A stretch of 64,000 nt of DNA from JAVJUS01 sp040220455 (GCA_040220455.1 JAVJUS010000030.1:1-64000), one strand, 5' to 3'. Positions 49,160 through 61,175 are shown, counted from the stretch's first letter. Numbers and translations: made by a program. The notes: generated from the letters alone by a model not told the origin.

Positions 49160-50551
49160 ATGCGTCAAGCCGCGCTCGTCGAGATCGAACCGCCGGCGCC
49201 TGAAGAGCCGCTGGACCTGCCGGTGCTCGATCCGGGCATCTACCGCGCGCGTTTCGCCCGCTTCATGGATCGCGTCGACCGTGCCGGGCTGGAGATCGCC
49301 GCCGTCTTCGCCGACCGCGAGCATTCGGCCAATCTCGCCTGGCTGACCGGTTTCGATCCACGATTCGAGGAGGCGCTGCTGATCGCCCGGCCGGGCGCCG
49401 ATCCGATCCTGCTGACCGGTCCGGAGAACCAGGGACCCGCCGGGGACTCGCCGGTCGGCCTCGATGTCCGGCTCTATCCGCCGATGGGGCTCATGGGCCA
49501 GGCGCGCGAGGCGACGCCGCCGCTGGGCGCGCTGCTGGCCGAGGCCGGCATCCAGGACGGCATGACCGTCGGCGTCGCGGGGTGGAAGTACTACACCGCC
49601 GTCGAGAGCCCGGATCCGGAAGCCTGGCTGGAGATTCCCTCCTACCTCGCCGACGCCCTCCGTCGCGCCGTCGGGGCGAGCGGGCGGGTCGTCAACGGCG
49701 GCCCCATCCTGATGGATGCCGGCACCGGCCTGCGCGCGGTCCACGAGATCGACCAGCTCGCGGTGATGGAGGCGTCGGCCTGCCACACCTCCGCCGCCGT
49801 CGGCCGGGTCATCCGCGCGGCGCGCCCCGGCCTCCGCGAGGTGGAGATCGCCCGCGCCCTCGAGCCGCTGGGCCTGCCGCTGTGCTGCCACCCGATGCTG
49901 TCCTCCGGCCCGCGGGCCTGGCACGGCCTGCTGAGCCCGACCGCGCGCACGGTCGAGCGCGGCGACGCGATCACCACGGCCTATGGCGTGCAGGGCGCGC
50001 TCAACTGCCGCGCGGGCTGGCTGGCCGAGGGGCCGGAGGACCTGCCCGCGGGGGCGCGGGACTATGTCGATCGCCTGGTCGCGCCCTATTTCGGCGCAGT
50101 CGCGGAGTGGTACGAGACGGTCGGCCTCGACGTCACCGGCGGCGACCTCGACGCGGTGATCCGGCGCCGGCTGGGCGATCCGTTCTTCGGCATCGGGCTC
50201 AACCCGGGCCATCTGATCGGGCTCGACGAGTGGATGAATTCGCCCGTCCGGCCGGGTGACACGACGCCGCTCGCCTCGGGCATGGCGTTGCAGGTCGACA
50301 TCATCCCGGCGACCGGCGGGCCGTACTTCACCACCAATATCGAGGACGGCATCGCCCTGCTCGACGCCGACGGCCGGGCCGCCTTCGCCGAGCGCCATCC
50401 GGCGGCCTGGGCACGGATCGAGGCCCGGCGCGCCTTCATGGGCGACGTGCTGGGCATCCGGCTCAAGCCCGAGGTGCTGCCCTTCTCCGACCTCGCCGGC
50501 TGGCTGCCGCCGTTCTGGCTGGCGCCCGGCCGCGCGATGGCGCTGCGCTGA
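49160..50551 (+). CDS. M24-family (Xaa-Pro peptidase-like) protein with degenerate metal site
   Basis: 463 residues from ATG 49160 with GGGAGAG site. Creatinase-type N-domain (RARFARFMDRVDRAGLEIAAVFADREHSANLAWLTGFDPRFEEALLI) and M24 pita-bread domain (EIDQLAVMEASACHTSAAVGRVIRAARPGLREVEIAR). In M24 peptidases the metal site is Asp, Asp, His, Glu, Glu. Here the first motif is ITTAYGVQGALNCRAGW instead of DxGaxxxGYxsDxT, so Asp ligands are missing; the His motif GLNPGHLIGLDEW is kept; the next motif is ALQVDIIPA rather than FxxEPG. It is probably not a metallopeptidase in the usual sense. Confidence 0.85.
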   Translation: MRQAALVEIEPPAPEEPLDLPVLDPGIYRARFARFMDRVDRAGLEIAAVFADREHSANLAWLTGFDPRFEEALLIARPGADPILLTGPENQGPAGDSPVGLDVRLYPPMGLMGQAREATPPLGALLAEAGIQDGMTVGVAGWKYYTAVESPDPEAWLEIPSYLADALRRAVGASGRVVNGGPILMDAGTGLRAVHEIDQLAVMEASACHTSAAVGRVIRAARPGLREVEIARALEPLGLPLCCHPMLSSGPRAWHGLLSPTARTVERGDAITTAYGVQGALNCRAGWLAEGPEDLPAGARDYVDRLVAPYFGAVAEWYETVGLDVTGGDLDAVIRRRLGDPFFGIGLNPGHLIGLDEWMNSPVRPGDTTPLASGMALQVDIIPATGGPYFTTNIEDGIALLDADGRAAFAERHPAAWARIEARRAFMGDVLGIRLKPEVLPFSDLAGWLPPFWLAPGRAMALR

Positions 50552-50577
50552 GGCGCCGATCCAGGGGGGCGCGGGAC

Positions 50578-51744
50578 TCAGGCGTCCTTCCAGCCGTCGG
50601 TCAGGCGCGCCAGGGCCGCCAGATGGATGCGCCAGGTGCGCTCGAGCTGGGCGATCTCGACATATTCGTCGGGGCGGTGGCCGCGGTCGCCGTCGCCCGG
50701 GCCGAAAGCGACGATCTCGATCGGCAGGTCGGAGAAGTGGCGCCCGTCGCTGACCCCGGCGCTGATCAGGAATTCCGCCGGCGCGCCGGTCTCCGCCGCG
50801 ATCGCCTCGGCGTGCGCCGTGATGCCGGGGCCGTCCTTGGGGCAGCGGAAGCCGTCGGTGCCGATCTTGCGTTCCAGCGTCCAGCTTCCCTCCGGCTCGC
50901 CGGCCTCGGCCAGCAGGGCGCGGATTTCCCCGGTCGCCGCCTCGACGCTCTCCGCCGGCGGCGGCAGGACCCGGCGGTCGATGCCGAAGACGCAATGGTC
51001 CGGCACGGCGTTGAGATTGTGGCCGCCCTCGATGGTCCCGATGCTCATCGTCGCGCGGAACGGGCCGGAGACGCGCTCGGCCAGGCGCGGGGTCAGCACC
51101 GTCTCCAGCCGGTGGATCAGCCGGGCGGCGCGGGTGATGGCGTTGTCGCCGATCGTGGGGTTGCCGGCGTGGACCGAGCGGCCCCGGCACGCGACCTCGA
51201 GCCAGAGGACGCCGCGCTCCTCGCAGCTCAACTGGCAGCCGGTCGGGCCGCCCAGGACCAGCATGTCCGGCGCGATCATCTCCTGGTCGCGCAAGAATCG
51301 CGTGCCGCCGGTATCCAGGCTCTCCTCGTCGCCGACGAAGGTGAAGACGACGCGGCCCCGCTTCGGCCCGCCGCGCGCGGCGATCGCCTCGGCGACGTGC
51401 ATCTGGACGGCGGCCGCGCCCTTGCAGTTCTCCGCGCCCAGGCCCCATACCCGGCCGTCGCGCACGGTCCCGGAATACGGCTCCGCGCTCCAGTCCTCGG
51501 CGCGGCCGGGCGTGATCGTGTCGATATGGGCGTTGAGCACGATCTCCGGCTTGCCCGAGCCGATTGCCGCGACGACGCTGCGCCGCGTGGCGTCCGGACC
51601 GACGATCTCCGGCGTGTAGCCGAAGCCGCGCAGCCTCTCGGCGATCGCCTCGCAGATCGCGCCCGTGTCGCCCGGCGGGTAGGGGGCGGGGATGCGGATC
51701 AGCTCGGCCAGCGTGCCGGCGATGTCGGGCGCGGTCTCGGTCAT
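50578..51744 (-). CDS. M20/ArgE-DapE-like amidohydrolase
   Basis: 388 residues. Typical M20 order: VVAAIGSGKPEIVLNAHIDTITPG (first His/Asp), RVWGLGAENCKGAAAVQMHVAEAI, FTFVGDEESLDTGGTRFL (Glu-Glu), dimerisation domain, FLISAGVSDGRHFSD and DRGHRPDEYVEI (late His). In most M20 enzymes the second motif is GxxDMKG with a metal-bridging Asp; here the corresponding residue is Asn (GAENCKG), which could weaken or change metal use. Convergent with the M24 gene, 26 bp apart. Substrate unknown; deacetylase or desuccinylase-like activity is the family default. Confidence 0.85.
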   Translation of the reverse strand: MTETAPDIAGTLAELIRIPAPYPPGDTGAICEAIAERLRGFGYTPEIVGPDATRRSVVAAIGSGKPEIVLNAHIDTITPGRAEDWSAEPYSGTVRDGRVWGLGAENCKGAAAVQMHVAEAIAARGGPKRGRVVFTFVGDEESLDTGGTRFLRDQEMIAPDMLVLGGPTGCQLSCEERGVLWLEVACRGRSVHAGNPTIGDNAITRAARLIHRLETVLTPRLAERVSGPFRATMSIGTIEGGHNLNAVPDHCVFGIDRRVLPPPAESVEAATGEIRALLAEAGEPEGSWTLERKIGTDGFRCPKDGPGITAHAEAIAAETGAPAEFLISAGVSDGRHFSDLPIEIVAFGPGDGDRGHRPDEYVEIAQLERTWRIHLAALARLTDGWKDA

Positions 51745-51923
51745 GGCGGGTCGGCTCTCCTCGGTCGGCCGGGTCTGTCGGGCGCGGCGAACCGTCTAGC
51801 ATGCCCGCCGGCCGCCAGGAAGGCGCGGGCGGGCCGGCGGCTCGACACCCGGCGCGCGGCGGGCTAGCGTCGATGGGGTCCGGTCGACGGCCGGGCGCGC
51901 GAGGCCCGGCGGGAGGCGCCGCG

Positions 51924-53489
51924 ATGAGCCAGCAAGCCGCAAGCGACAGCCGTCCCGTGGAGGACGGCGAGGCGCTGCGCGTCCTCGAGCTCGATCCCGA
52001 GCATCGCCGCCGCGCCGACGGCCGGCCCTACGCCGTGATCGACATCGGCTCGAACTCGGTCCGCCTGCTCGTCTACAACACGCTGGGCCGCGCGCCCTTC
52101 CCACGCTTCAACGAGAAGTCCCTGTGCGGCCTGGGCGAGGGGCTCGACCGCACCGGCCGGCTCGACGAGGGCGCGATGGCGCGCACCGTCCACGCCGTCC
52201 ACCGCTTCAGCGCCATCACGGCGGCCATGGATGTCGCCTGCACCGATATCCTGGCGACCGAGGCCGTGCGCCGGGCGGAGAACGGCGCCGAACTGACCGA
52301 GGCGATCGAGCGCGAGACCGGCCTGCCGGTGCGTGTGCTGGCCGGGGAGGAGGAGGCGGCCTTCTCCGCGCTCGGCGTCATCTCCGGCTTCTACCGGCCC
52401 CGCGGCCTGGTCGGCGACATCGGCGGCGGCAGCCTGGAGGTCGCCGAGGTGCTCGACGACCGGGTCGGCGACCGCACGGTCAGCCTGCCGCTGGGCGCCC
52501 TGCCGGTGCGCGCGCTGATGGCCGAGAAGGGCGAGGCGGCGAAGAAGGCGATCGACGAGGTGCTGGCCACCAGCTTGCCGCCCCTGCTGACCCATCCGAC
52601 CTTCTATGTCGTCGGCGGCGGCTGGCGCGCGCTGGCCCGGGTCCATGCCGAGGCGAACGGCGCGCCGCTGCACGTCGCCCACGGCTACGAGGTGGAGACC
52701 AAGAGCCTGCGCCAGCTCGCCAAGCAGGTCTGGAAGACGCCGGCCAACAAGGTCGCGCGCCTGCCCGGGGTGCCGGCGCGCCGGGCCGACACGCTGCCGG
52801 CCGCCGCGCTGGTCATGGACCGGGTGCTCAAGAGCCTGAAGCCGGAGCGCGTGGTCTTCTCCGCGCTCGGCCTGCGCGAGGGCTGGCTATACTCGCAGCT
52901 GTCGCTGGAGGAGCAGTATCTCGACCCGCTCGTCGAGGGGGCACGCGCCTTCGGGCGGCCACGGTCCCGCGTGGCGGCCTTCGGCCCGGCCCTGGCGCGC
53001 TGGACCGAGTCCCTGTTCCCGGGCGAGACGGCTGAAGAGAAGCGCCTGCGCCTGGCCGCCTGCGCCCTGTCGGACATCGCCTGGGCCGACCACGCGGAGG
53101 TCAAGGCGCGGCAGAGCTTCCACCGGCTCCTGTCCTTTCCGTTCATCGGCCTGGACCATGCCGAGCGGGTGTTCCTGGCCGCGACCATCCACGCCCGCTA
53201 CAACGGCAAGCCCGACGATCCGGCGCTGGAGCCGGCCATCACCCTGTTGTCGGAGGCCGGGCGGCGGCGCGCTCGGATCCTGGGTCGCGCCCTGCTGCTG
53301 GGCTACCGCTATTCCGGCAGCGTGCCCGACATTCTGGACACCGCCCGGCTCGAGATCCTGTCCGACCGGGTGCGCCTGGAGGTCAGCGACACCGAGAGCG
53401 TGCCCGACAGCGACGCCGTCCAGTCGCGCCTCAAGCAGCTCGCCAAGGCGGTCGGCGTGCACCGGACCGAGCTCGTCAAGGCGTCCTGA
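51924..53489 (+). CDS. ppx: Ppx/GppA family exopolyphosphatase
   Basis: 521 residues from ATG 51924. ASKHA fold: AVIDIGSNSVRLLVY (phosphate 1), FNEKSLCGLGEGLDRTGRL, TDILATEAVRRAENG, VRVLAGEEEAAFSALGVISGF, GLVGDIGGGSLEVAEV (phosphate 2), SLPLGALPV and YVVGGGWRALARVHAEA. The C-terminal HD-like helical domain (RLRLAACALSDIAWADHAEVKARQSF, IHARYNGKP) is present. Hydrolyses polyphosphate from the end or pppGpp. Helps set phosphate and stringent signalling. Confidence 0.93.
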   Translation: MSQQAASDSRPVEDGEALRVLELDPEHRRRADGRPYAVIDIGSNSVRLLVYNTLGRAPFPRFNEKSLCGLGEGLDRTGRLDEGAMARTVHAVHRFSAITAAMDVACTDILATEAVRRAENGAELTEAIERETGLPVRVLAGEEEAAFSALGVISGFYRPRGLVGDIGGGSLEVAEVLDDRVGDRTVSLPLGALPVRALMAEKGEAAKKAIDEVLATSLPPLLTHPTFYVVGGGWRALARVHAEANGAPLHVAHGYEVETKSLRQLAKQVWKTPANKVARLPGVPARRADTLPAAALVMDRVLKSLKPERVVFSALGLREGWLYSQLSLEEQYLDPLVEGARAFGRPRSRVAAFGPALARWTESLFPGETAEEKRLRLAACALSDIAWADHAEVKARQSFHRLLSFPFIGLDHAERVFLAATIHARYNGKPDDPALEPAITLLSEAGRRRARILGRALLLGYRYSGSVPDILDTARLEILSDRVRLEVSDTESVPDSDAVQSRLKQLAKAVGVHRTELVKAS

Positions 53490-53526
53490 GGCGGCCCCCG
53501 GCGACCGGGCGCCGAACCGGGCCGGC

Positions 53527-54738
53527 TCAGCCGCGCCGCTCGGCCGCCGCGGTGAACTTGGCGCGCCGGGCCTCCTCGCGCACGAAGCCGGCCAGGCGCG
53601 CGACCAGCGCGTCGTAGTCGGCCGCGCCCTCGGCCTCCCTGCGGACCAGGGTGCGGGCCAGCGGGCCGATATGCTCGGCCAGCAGCCGCTCCAGCCGGGC
53701 GAGATCTTCCGGCTCGGGGGGGCGCACGGCCGGCGGCGCCGGGTCGGTCTCGGCATCGTGGCGGGCGGGATTCGACGGCGAGGGCGCGCCGGCACCCGCA
53801 CCGCCGGCACCCGCGCCGCCGGCACCCGCGCCGATCCGGGCGACGGCATCATGGGGCGCGGTCTCGATGCCGAGGAGACTGCCGGCGAGGAAGGCGTCGC
53901 GGTCGCCCGTGTCGGGGATCGCGCCGGCGAGCGTGGCGTAGAAGTCGCCCACCGTGGCGGCCGAGCCGACGGCGCGCTTGACGACGATGTCGGCGACCGG
54001 GCCGATCAGGGTGGCCAGCCGTTCCGTCTCCCGCGCCAGGGTCAGGGCGTCGATCGCGGTTTCGAGCGGCGCCTCCGCCGAGTGCGGATCGAACTCCGAC
54101 GCGCCGGACCCCGGCGGCTGGGCGGGGACCGGATCGGGCTCCGGGCGGTCTGCCCGGCCGGTCTCGGCGACGAACCAGCGCCCACCGTCCTGGCGCAGGT
54201 CGCTGTCGACGGCGTAGATCTGATGCTCGTGGACGTGCTTGTCGTGCTTGACGCCCAGGTAGCGGAAGAACCGGTCGTTGCCGTCGCCCAGCCGCGCGAC
54301 GACCTCGAAGTAGGCGCGACTGACCAGCATCTCGTCCTGCTCGGCGAAGCTCATGATCCGCTGGGCGAAGTTGATGCCGTCGCCGAGCACGTTGGGCCGG
54401 CCGTTGAGGTCCAGGACCACCTTGATCGGCCCCAGATGGATGCCGATGCGCAGGCGCTGGGCGCCCGCGCCGTCCTCGCGGCGGACGCCGTCGTTGATCG
54501 CCGTGGCGACGAACAGGGCATCCTCCGGATCCCCCAGGAAGCACAGCGCCGCCCCGTCGCCGGTGTCGAGGATGATGCGCTCGGACTCCGGGATCCGGGC
54601 GAGCGCCGAGGCGACGATGCGATTGAGCGCCGATTTCATGGCGATCTGCCGGCCGATCGCCGAGCGGGAATAGCCCACGATGTCGATGAACACCGTGCTC
54701 GCGATGACGGTCTTGCCGGATCGGTCGATGTCTTCCAT
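53527..54738 (-). CDS. class III adenylate/guanylate cyclase
   Basis: 403 residues. Catalytic domain in the first 185 residues: STVFIDIVGYSRSAIGRQIAMKSALN (metal Asp, two), RIILDTGDGAALCFLGDPEDAL (second metal Asp in DTGDG), LRIGIHLGPIKVVLDLNGRPNVLGDGINFAQRIMSFA (substrate and transition-state residues region), VSRAYFEVVA. The second half is a low-conservation helical region linked by a Gly-Ala tract (GAGAGGAGAGGAGAGA) encoded by a 15-bp tandem repeat near 53789-53836. Cytoplasmic, and 54 bp downstream of the heme/HAMP sensor gene in the same operon, so redox or ligand signals may control cyclase output. Confidence 0.88.
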   Translation of the reverse strand: MEDIDRSGKTVIASTVFIDIVGYSRSAIGRQIAMKSALNRIVASALARIPESERIILDTGDGAALCFLGDPEDALFVATAINDGVRREDGAGAQRLRIGIHLGPIKVVLDLNGRPNVLGDGINFAQRIMSFAEQDEMLVSRAYFEVVARLGDGNDRFFRYLGVKHDKHVHEHQIYAVDSDLRQDGGRWFVAETGRADRPEPDPVPAQPPGSGASEFDPHSAEAPLETAIDALTLARETERLATLIGPVADIVVKRAVGSAATVGDFYATLAGAIPDTGDRDAFLAGSLLGIETAPHDAVARIGAGAGGAGAGGAGAGAPSPSNPARHDAETDPAPPAVRPPEPEDLARLERLLAEHIGPLARTLVRREAEGAADYDALVARLAGFVREEARRAKFTAAAERRG

Positions 54739-54792
54739 GGCGGTTCGCCTTACCGTGGGGATCGGTCCGGCGCCGGACGGCGCGTGCCCGGG

Positions 54793-55668
54793 TCAGCCCC
54801 CGATCATCCGCATGGCCTGTTCGAGACTGCGGCGCATGCGGTTGAACGATGCGCCCAGGCGGCCGATCTCGCCACCCCGGCGCTCCTCGAACTCCTCGAC
54901 CTCGAAGTCGCCCATGCTGACCCGGTCGGCCATCTCCGACATCCGCGTCACCGGGCGGATGATCAGCCGGCCGAGCATGACGTTGAGGATGACGTAGAGA
55001 ACGACGAAGACGGCGCACAGCGAGATCATCGTGGTGACGAAGGCGCGGTTCGCGTTCTCGATCGCCACCGTCATCGGGACGGTTACGACCTGGGCGCCGA
55101 CGATCTCGTCCATCTGCCAGCCGAACCCGTTGTTGTCGCCGTAGAGCGCGACCATCGAAGCCGGTGCCGCGTCCGGCGTGCTGTGGCAGGTCAGGCAGCC
55201 CTCGTCGGTGATGCGGATCGGTCGGGCGACGAAGAGCGACGGCCCCGTCGGCGTCGCGCGCGTGCCGGTGATGACCGCGCCATCCCCGCCGCGGCGTTCG
55301 AAGTCGCGGATCAGGTCCGCTTCCCAATCCACCGCGCGGTCGCGGGGATTGGTCGGGTTCAGCGTCGCTTCCTTGTAGGTGTACTCGTGATAGTGCTGGG
55401 GCAGGCCGGCCAGCGCCTCGGTCGCGGCGAAGGCCGGCACGGTCTGCGGCAGGAAGCGATCCTGCAGATGGTGGCTCAGCTCCGGGCGGACGCTTTCGAC
55501 CGTGTAGGTCCGGATGGCGCGCGCGACCTCGATCATCAGGTCGGCGGTGCGCAGGACCTCGTCGCGCGCGTTGGCCTGGAGCAGGCGGTAGGACACGACG
55601 CCCGAGACGGCGAGTCCGATCGCGAAGACCAGGGTCAGCACGATGTTGAACTTGAGACGCAACCCCAT
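54793..55668 (-). CDS. DUF3365/Tll0287-like heme sensor with HAMP
   Basis: 291 residues from ATG 55668. Membrane segment FNIVLTLVFAIGLAVSGVVSYRLL, periplasmic DUF3365 domain with LLQANARDEVLRTADLMIEVARAIRTYTV...PAFAATEALAGL and a single c-type heme motif CLTCHS (about residue 177) in RPIRITDEGCLTCHSTP, second membrane segment FVTTMISLCAVFVVLYVILNVML and a HAMP domain (RPVTRMSEMADRVSMGDFEV...GEIGRLGASFNRMRRSL). It ends after HAMP with no output domain, so the partner cyclase encoded next is the obvious effector. Confidence 0.88.
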   Translation of the reverse strand: MGLRLKFNIVLTLVFAIGLAVSGVVSYRLLQANARDEVLRTADLMIEVARAIRTYTVESVRPELSHHLQDRFLPQTVPAFAATEALAGLPQHYHEYTYKEATLNPTNPRDRAVDWEADLIRDFERRGGDGAVITGTRATPTGPSLFVARPIRITDEGCLTCHSTPDAAPASMVALYGDNNGFGWQMDEIVGAQVVTVPMTVAIENANRAFVTTMISLCAVFVVLYVILNVMLGRLIIRPVTRMSEMADRVSMGDFEVEEFEERRGGEIGRLGASFNRMRRSLEQAMRMIGG

Positions 55669-55776
55669 GACCGCCGCCGCCTTCGCCCGCCGGATCGTAG
55701 ACAATTAGATATCGAATTGCTGCGAGACTACGCCCTCGCGCAGGATTCGGAAACGGTTTTCCGCCGACGGTGGCGT

Positions 55777-56547
55777 TCAGCGGCCGGGCGCGGAAACCGG
55801 CCGGGGCAGGGCGTCGACCAGGGCCACGGCGCCGGGCAGGCCGTCGGGTAGATCCAGGTCGACCAGCCGGATCGAGCCCTCCGGCGCCGCCAGACCCTCG
55901 GGGAGACGCTCCGGCGCCGGCACGCGGCCGCCCTCGACGCCGTAGGGCGCGATGCCGACGGCGAAGCGGCGCGGCGGGAGGCCGAGCCCGGCGCCCAGCG
56001 CCTTCATCACCGCCTCCTTGCGCGTCCACAGCCGGAAGAAGGCGGCTTGCCGCGCCGCGTCGTCGGACAGCGCTGCCCAGGCGGCATATTCCTCCTCGGT
56101 CATGACGCCGCGGGCCAGGGCGTCGGGCTCGGTCCGGTCGCGCGGCTCTTCGATGTCGATCCCGACCTCCCGGTCCAGCGTCAACGCGACGGCCAGCCGG
56201 TCGCCCGTGTCGGACAGGTTGAAGCGCAGCCGCGCGGCCGCCGGATCGGCGCCGGCCAGGCAGGCGGGATCGATCGCCGGCTTGTCGCGCGCGCCCTTCG
56301 TGAAGGCGATCGTCTCCGGCGCGAGGCCTAGGCGGGATGCCAGGCACCGGCGCAGAATCGCGCGCTTGGCGACGAAGCGGCGGGTCAGGTGGCGGAAGGC
56401 GAAGCGGTCCGCGCGCTCGGCTTCCGCGTCGTCGAGGAGCGCGCGATCCTCCGCCTCGCCGGCGCCGGGCGCCGCCAGATCCGCTTCATGGATGACGACG
56501 GTGCCGACGCCCGCCAGATCGGCCAGCTCGGGCGGTAGAGGGGGCAT
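55777..56547 (-). CDS. 4'-phosphopantetheinyl transferase (Sfp-type)
   Basis: 256 residues from ATG 56547 (MPPLPPELADLAG); an ATG at 56586 would add a Pro-rich leader. It moves phosphopantetheine from CoA to carrier-protein Ser. Seen: FRHLTRRFVAKRAILRRCLASRLGL, RFNLSDTGDRLAVALT, REVGIDIEEPRDRTEPDALARGVMTEEEYAAW (GIDIE, magnesium site) and FFRLWTRKEAVMKALGAGLGLP (WTxKEAxxKAxG). All catalytic residues present. No NRPS/PKS or acyl-carrier gene is adjacent. Confidence 0.93.
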   Translation of the reverse strand: MPPLPPELADLAGVGTVVIHEADLAAPGAGEAEDRALLDDAEAERADRFAFRHLTRRFVAKRAILRRCLASRLGLAPETIAFTKGARDKPAIDPACLAGADPAAARLRFNLSDTGDRLAVALTLDREVGIDIEEPRDRTEPDALARGVMTEEEYAAWAALSDDAARQAAFFRLWTRKEAVMKALGAGLGLPPRRFAVGIAPYGVEGGRVPAPERLPEGLAAPEGSIRLVDLDLPDGLPGAVALVDALPRPVSAPGR

Positions 56548-56676
56548 GATGGCGGGCGAGGCCGGTGGCGGAGGCGAGGGCGGCATGGCAAGGCCCGGCG
56601 GGGCGGGGAAGCTCCGTCAGCCGAAGGGCCGGGCCCGCGTTGCGAGCACCGCGGAGAGCGTTCTCCCCGAAACGAC

Positions 56677-56709
56677 GACCGCCGGCGAGCGCGGGGCCCG
56701 CCGGCGGTC
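56677..56709 (-). terminator. hairpin downstream of atpD
   Basis: Stem GACCGCCGGCG / CGCCGGCGGTC (11 bp) with 11-nt loop, about 50 bp past the atpD stop on the minus strand and followed there by GTCGTTT. Acts plausibly as intrinsic terminator for atpD. Confidence 0.6.
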
Positions 56710-56762
56710 GATTTCTCTGGTCCGGTTCCGCCTCGGGGCGGTCCCGGCCGGCAGTGCGGGCG

Positions 56763-58217
<1,455 letters not shown>

Positions 58218-58425
58218 TCACTACGGGGAAGCGGCACCCCCGGGCGGGCGGCGGGACGCGGTCCCGGCCGGCCCCCACGGGCGCCGGACGCGCACGGCAA
58301 GCGCCCGTCGGCGGACCGCCGCGGAAAGTCGCGCCGGAGATAGAGGATATGCCCGATCGTGTCAATCTCGCCCTCGGGGTCGCCCTCGGTCCGGTTCCGG
58401 GCCACGGCGTGTCCCGGGCGGGGAC

Positions 58426-59580
58426 TCACGGCGCGACGAACAGGCAGTCCTGCCCACGCTCGCGCAGGCGCCGGCACAGCCCGTCGGCGCCGGCGGCGTC
58501 GAGCGGTCCCGCCTGCACGCGATAGAATTGCCGACCGTCGATCGTCGCCTCCTCCACGTACAGGGAGAGGTCGCCCAGAAGCTCGGAATGGCGCTGGCGG
58601 AAGCTCTCCCAGGCGGCGCGCGCCGCGTCGGCCGAATCGAGCGAGGCGAGCTGCACCCGGTGGGCCGACGCGAGGGCGGCCGGCGCGGCCGGCGGCGCGG
58701 CCGTGGCGACCTGGTCGTCCGGCGCCGCATCGGTGGCGGTCTCGGCGGTGGGTGTCTCGGCGGGGGGCGCCGTGGCGGCCTCGGGCGCCGTCACGGCCGT
58801 CTCCGGCGCGTTCGATGGCGCGGGCGCCTGCCCGTCGTCGCTCCTGGCGGCTGGCGCGGCCTCCGCCTCGGGCTCCGCCGCACCCTCGCTTTCCGGATCC
58901 GCCGCTTCCGCCTCGGGCAGGGCGGAGTTCAGCACGATCGAGGCGGCGTCGCCCGACATGGGGGCCAGGCGCGGCTCCGGCTCGGGCTCGGGCTCCGCCG
59001 CCGGTTCGGGCAGGACGGCGAGGTCGACCGCCTCCGGATTGGCCGCGGCCCAGTCGCGCGCCCGGCGGACCGAGCGGGCGCGCTCCGGCTCGTCGAGCTG
59101 CTCGCGCAGCAGGTCGCCCAGATAGGTGGCGTCGCTGGCGAGCCGGCTGTCCGGCTCCGACGCTGCGCCGGCGAGCAGCATCCAGCGGCGCGCCTCGACC
59201 AGATCGGTTTCCTGACCCTGGCCGCTGCCGGCCATGAGGCCGAGATTGAACATGGCAAGGCCGTTGCCCCGGCGCGCCGCGCTGGCGAACCAGCGGCGGG
59301 CGGCGGCGTAGTCGCGCGACACGCCCTCGCCCTGGCGGTACATGATGCCGAGATTGAACTGCGCGGCGGCGTCGCCCGCCTCCGCCAGCGGGCGCCAGAT
59401 CTCCAGCGCCCGGGCGAAATCGCCGACCTGGTAGGCGGCGACGCCGTCCTCGAAATCCGCGCGCGCCGGCGCGGCGCCCAGGCCGATGGCGACGGCGAGC
59501 GCCGCGGCCGCGAGCGCCGGCGTCCGGCGCGCTCGCGCGGTCCGGCCGAACCGTCGTCCCCTGGCCCTTTCCAAGCGCAT
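58426..59580 (-). CDS. periplasmic Sel1-repeat protein with C-terminal SPOR domain
   Basis: 384 residues. Signal peptide (PALAAAALAVAIGLGAAPARA), then three Sel1/TPR-like repeats (FEDGVAAYQVGDFARALEIWRPLAEAGDAAAQFNLGIMYRQGEGV; DYAAARRWFASAARRGNGLAMFNLGLMAG; VEARRWMLLAGAA), a long Pro/Ala/Glu-rich linker (residues about 200-300) and a SPOR-like end (HRVQLASLDSADAARAAWESFRQRH ... YRVQAGPLDAAGADGLCRRLRERGQDCLFV) that should bind denuded peptidoglycan at the septum. Often found as a cell-envelope/division protein. Next to atpD with no gap in coding direction. Confidence 0.88.
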   Translation of the reverse strand: MRLERARGRRFGRTARARRTPALAAAALAVAIGLGAAPARADFEDGVAAYQVGDFARALEIWRPLAEAGDAAAQFNLGIMYRQGEGVSRDYAAARRWFASAARRGNGLAMFNLGLMAGSGQGQETDLVEARRWMLLAGAASEPDSRLASDATYLGDLLREQLDEPERARSVRRARDWAAANPEAVDLAVLPEPAAEPEPEPEPRLAPMSGDAASIVLNSALPEAEAADPESEGAAEPEAEAAPAARSDDGQAPAPSNAPETAVTAPEAATAPPAETPTAETATDAAPDDQVATAAPPAAPAALASAHRVQLASLDSADAARAAWESFRQRHSELLGDLSLYVEEATIDGRQFYRVQAGPLDAAGADGLCRRLRERGQDCLFVAP

Positions 59581-59987
59581 GGGCGTCTCCCCGGCTTTCC
59601 GGTCGGCGGCCTCGCGACCCGATGGTCGCCGCGTTCCGTCGCCCGGCGGCGGGGCGACTCGACCGGAAGAGAGCCTATCCCCCCGCGGGCGAACGCGAAA
59701 GGGCCCGAGCGTTAACGCCCTCCGGCGATCCCGTCATGCGGGGCAACGCGAAAGAACCTCGCAAAGTCAGGCAGTTGTCGCCTGGAGACCGGCGACGCGC
59801 CGGCATGGCCACGACCATCCGGCCTAAGACCGAATTAAGAACTCGTTAACCATTCTGCTTCCCCTGTACCGGAAAGCGGCGAGAACGCCCGGTTTCCCTG
59901 CGGCCCAGCCGGGCCGGCGGCGACGCCGGGACCCGGATCTCCGGGCGGGGGCGGACCGGCCGAAAGGAGATCCGATCGGCGGGGCGC
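59581..59987. other. intergenic region between Sel1/SPOR gene and histidine kinase
   Basis: About 400 bp with no supportable gene; holds divergent promoters. An AT-rich patch (AAGACCGAATTAAGAACTCGTTAACC region, cited by position 59823-59850) lies about 140 bp upstream of the kinase start. Confidence 0.5.

Positions 59988-61175
<1,188 letters not shown>

Noticed and set aside
48683..51802. One giant minus-strand reading frame through the M24 gene to the M20 gene
   Set aside because: The middle is the reverse of the M24 gene and is only open because of high GC. Separate genes at 48683-49027 and 50578-51744 explain both ends.
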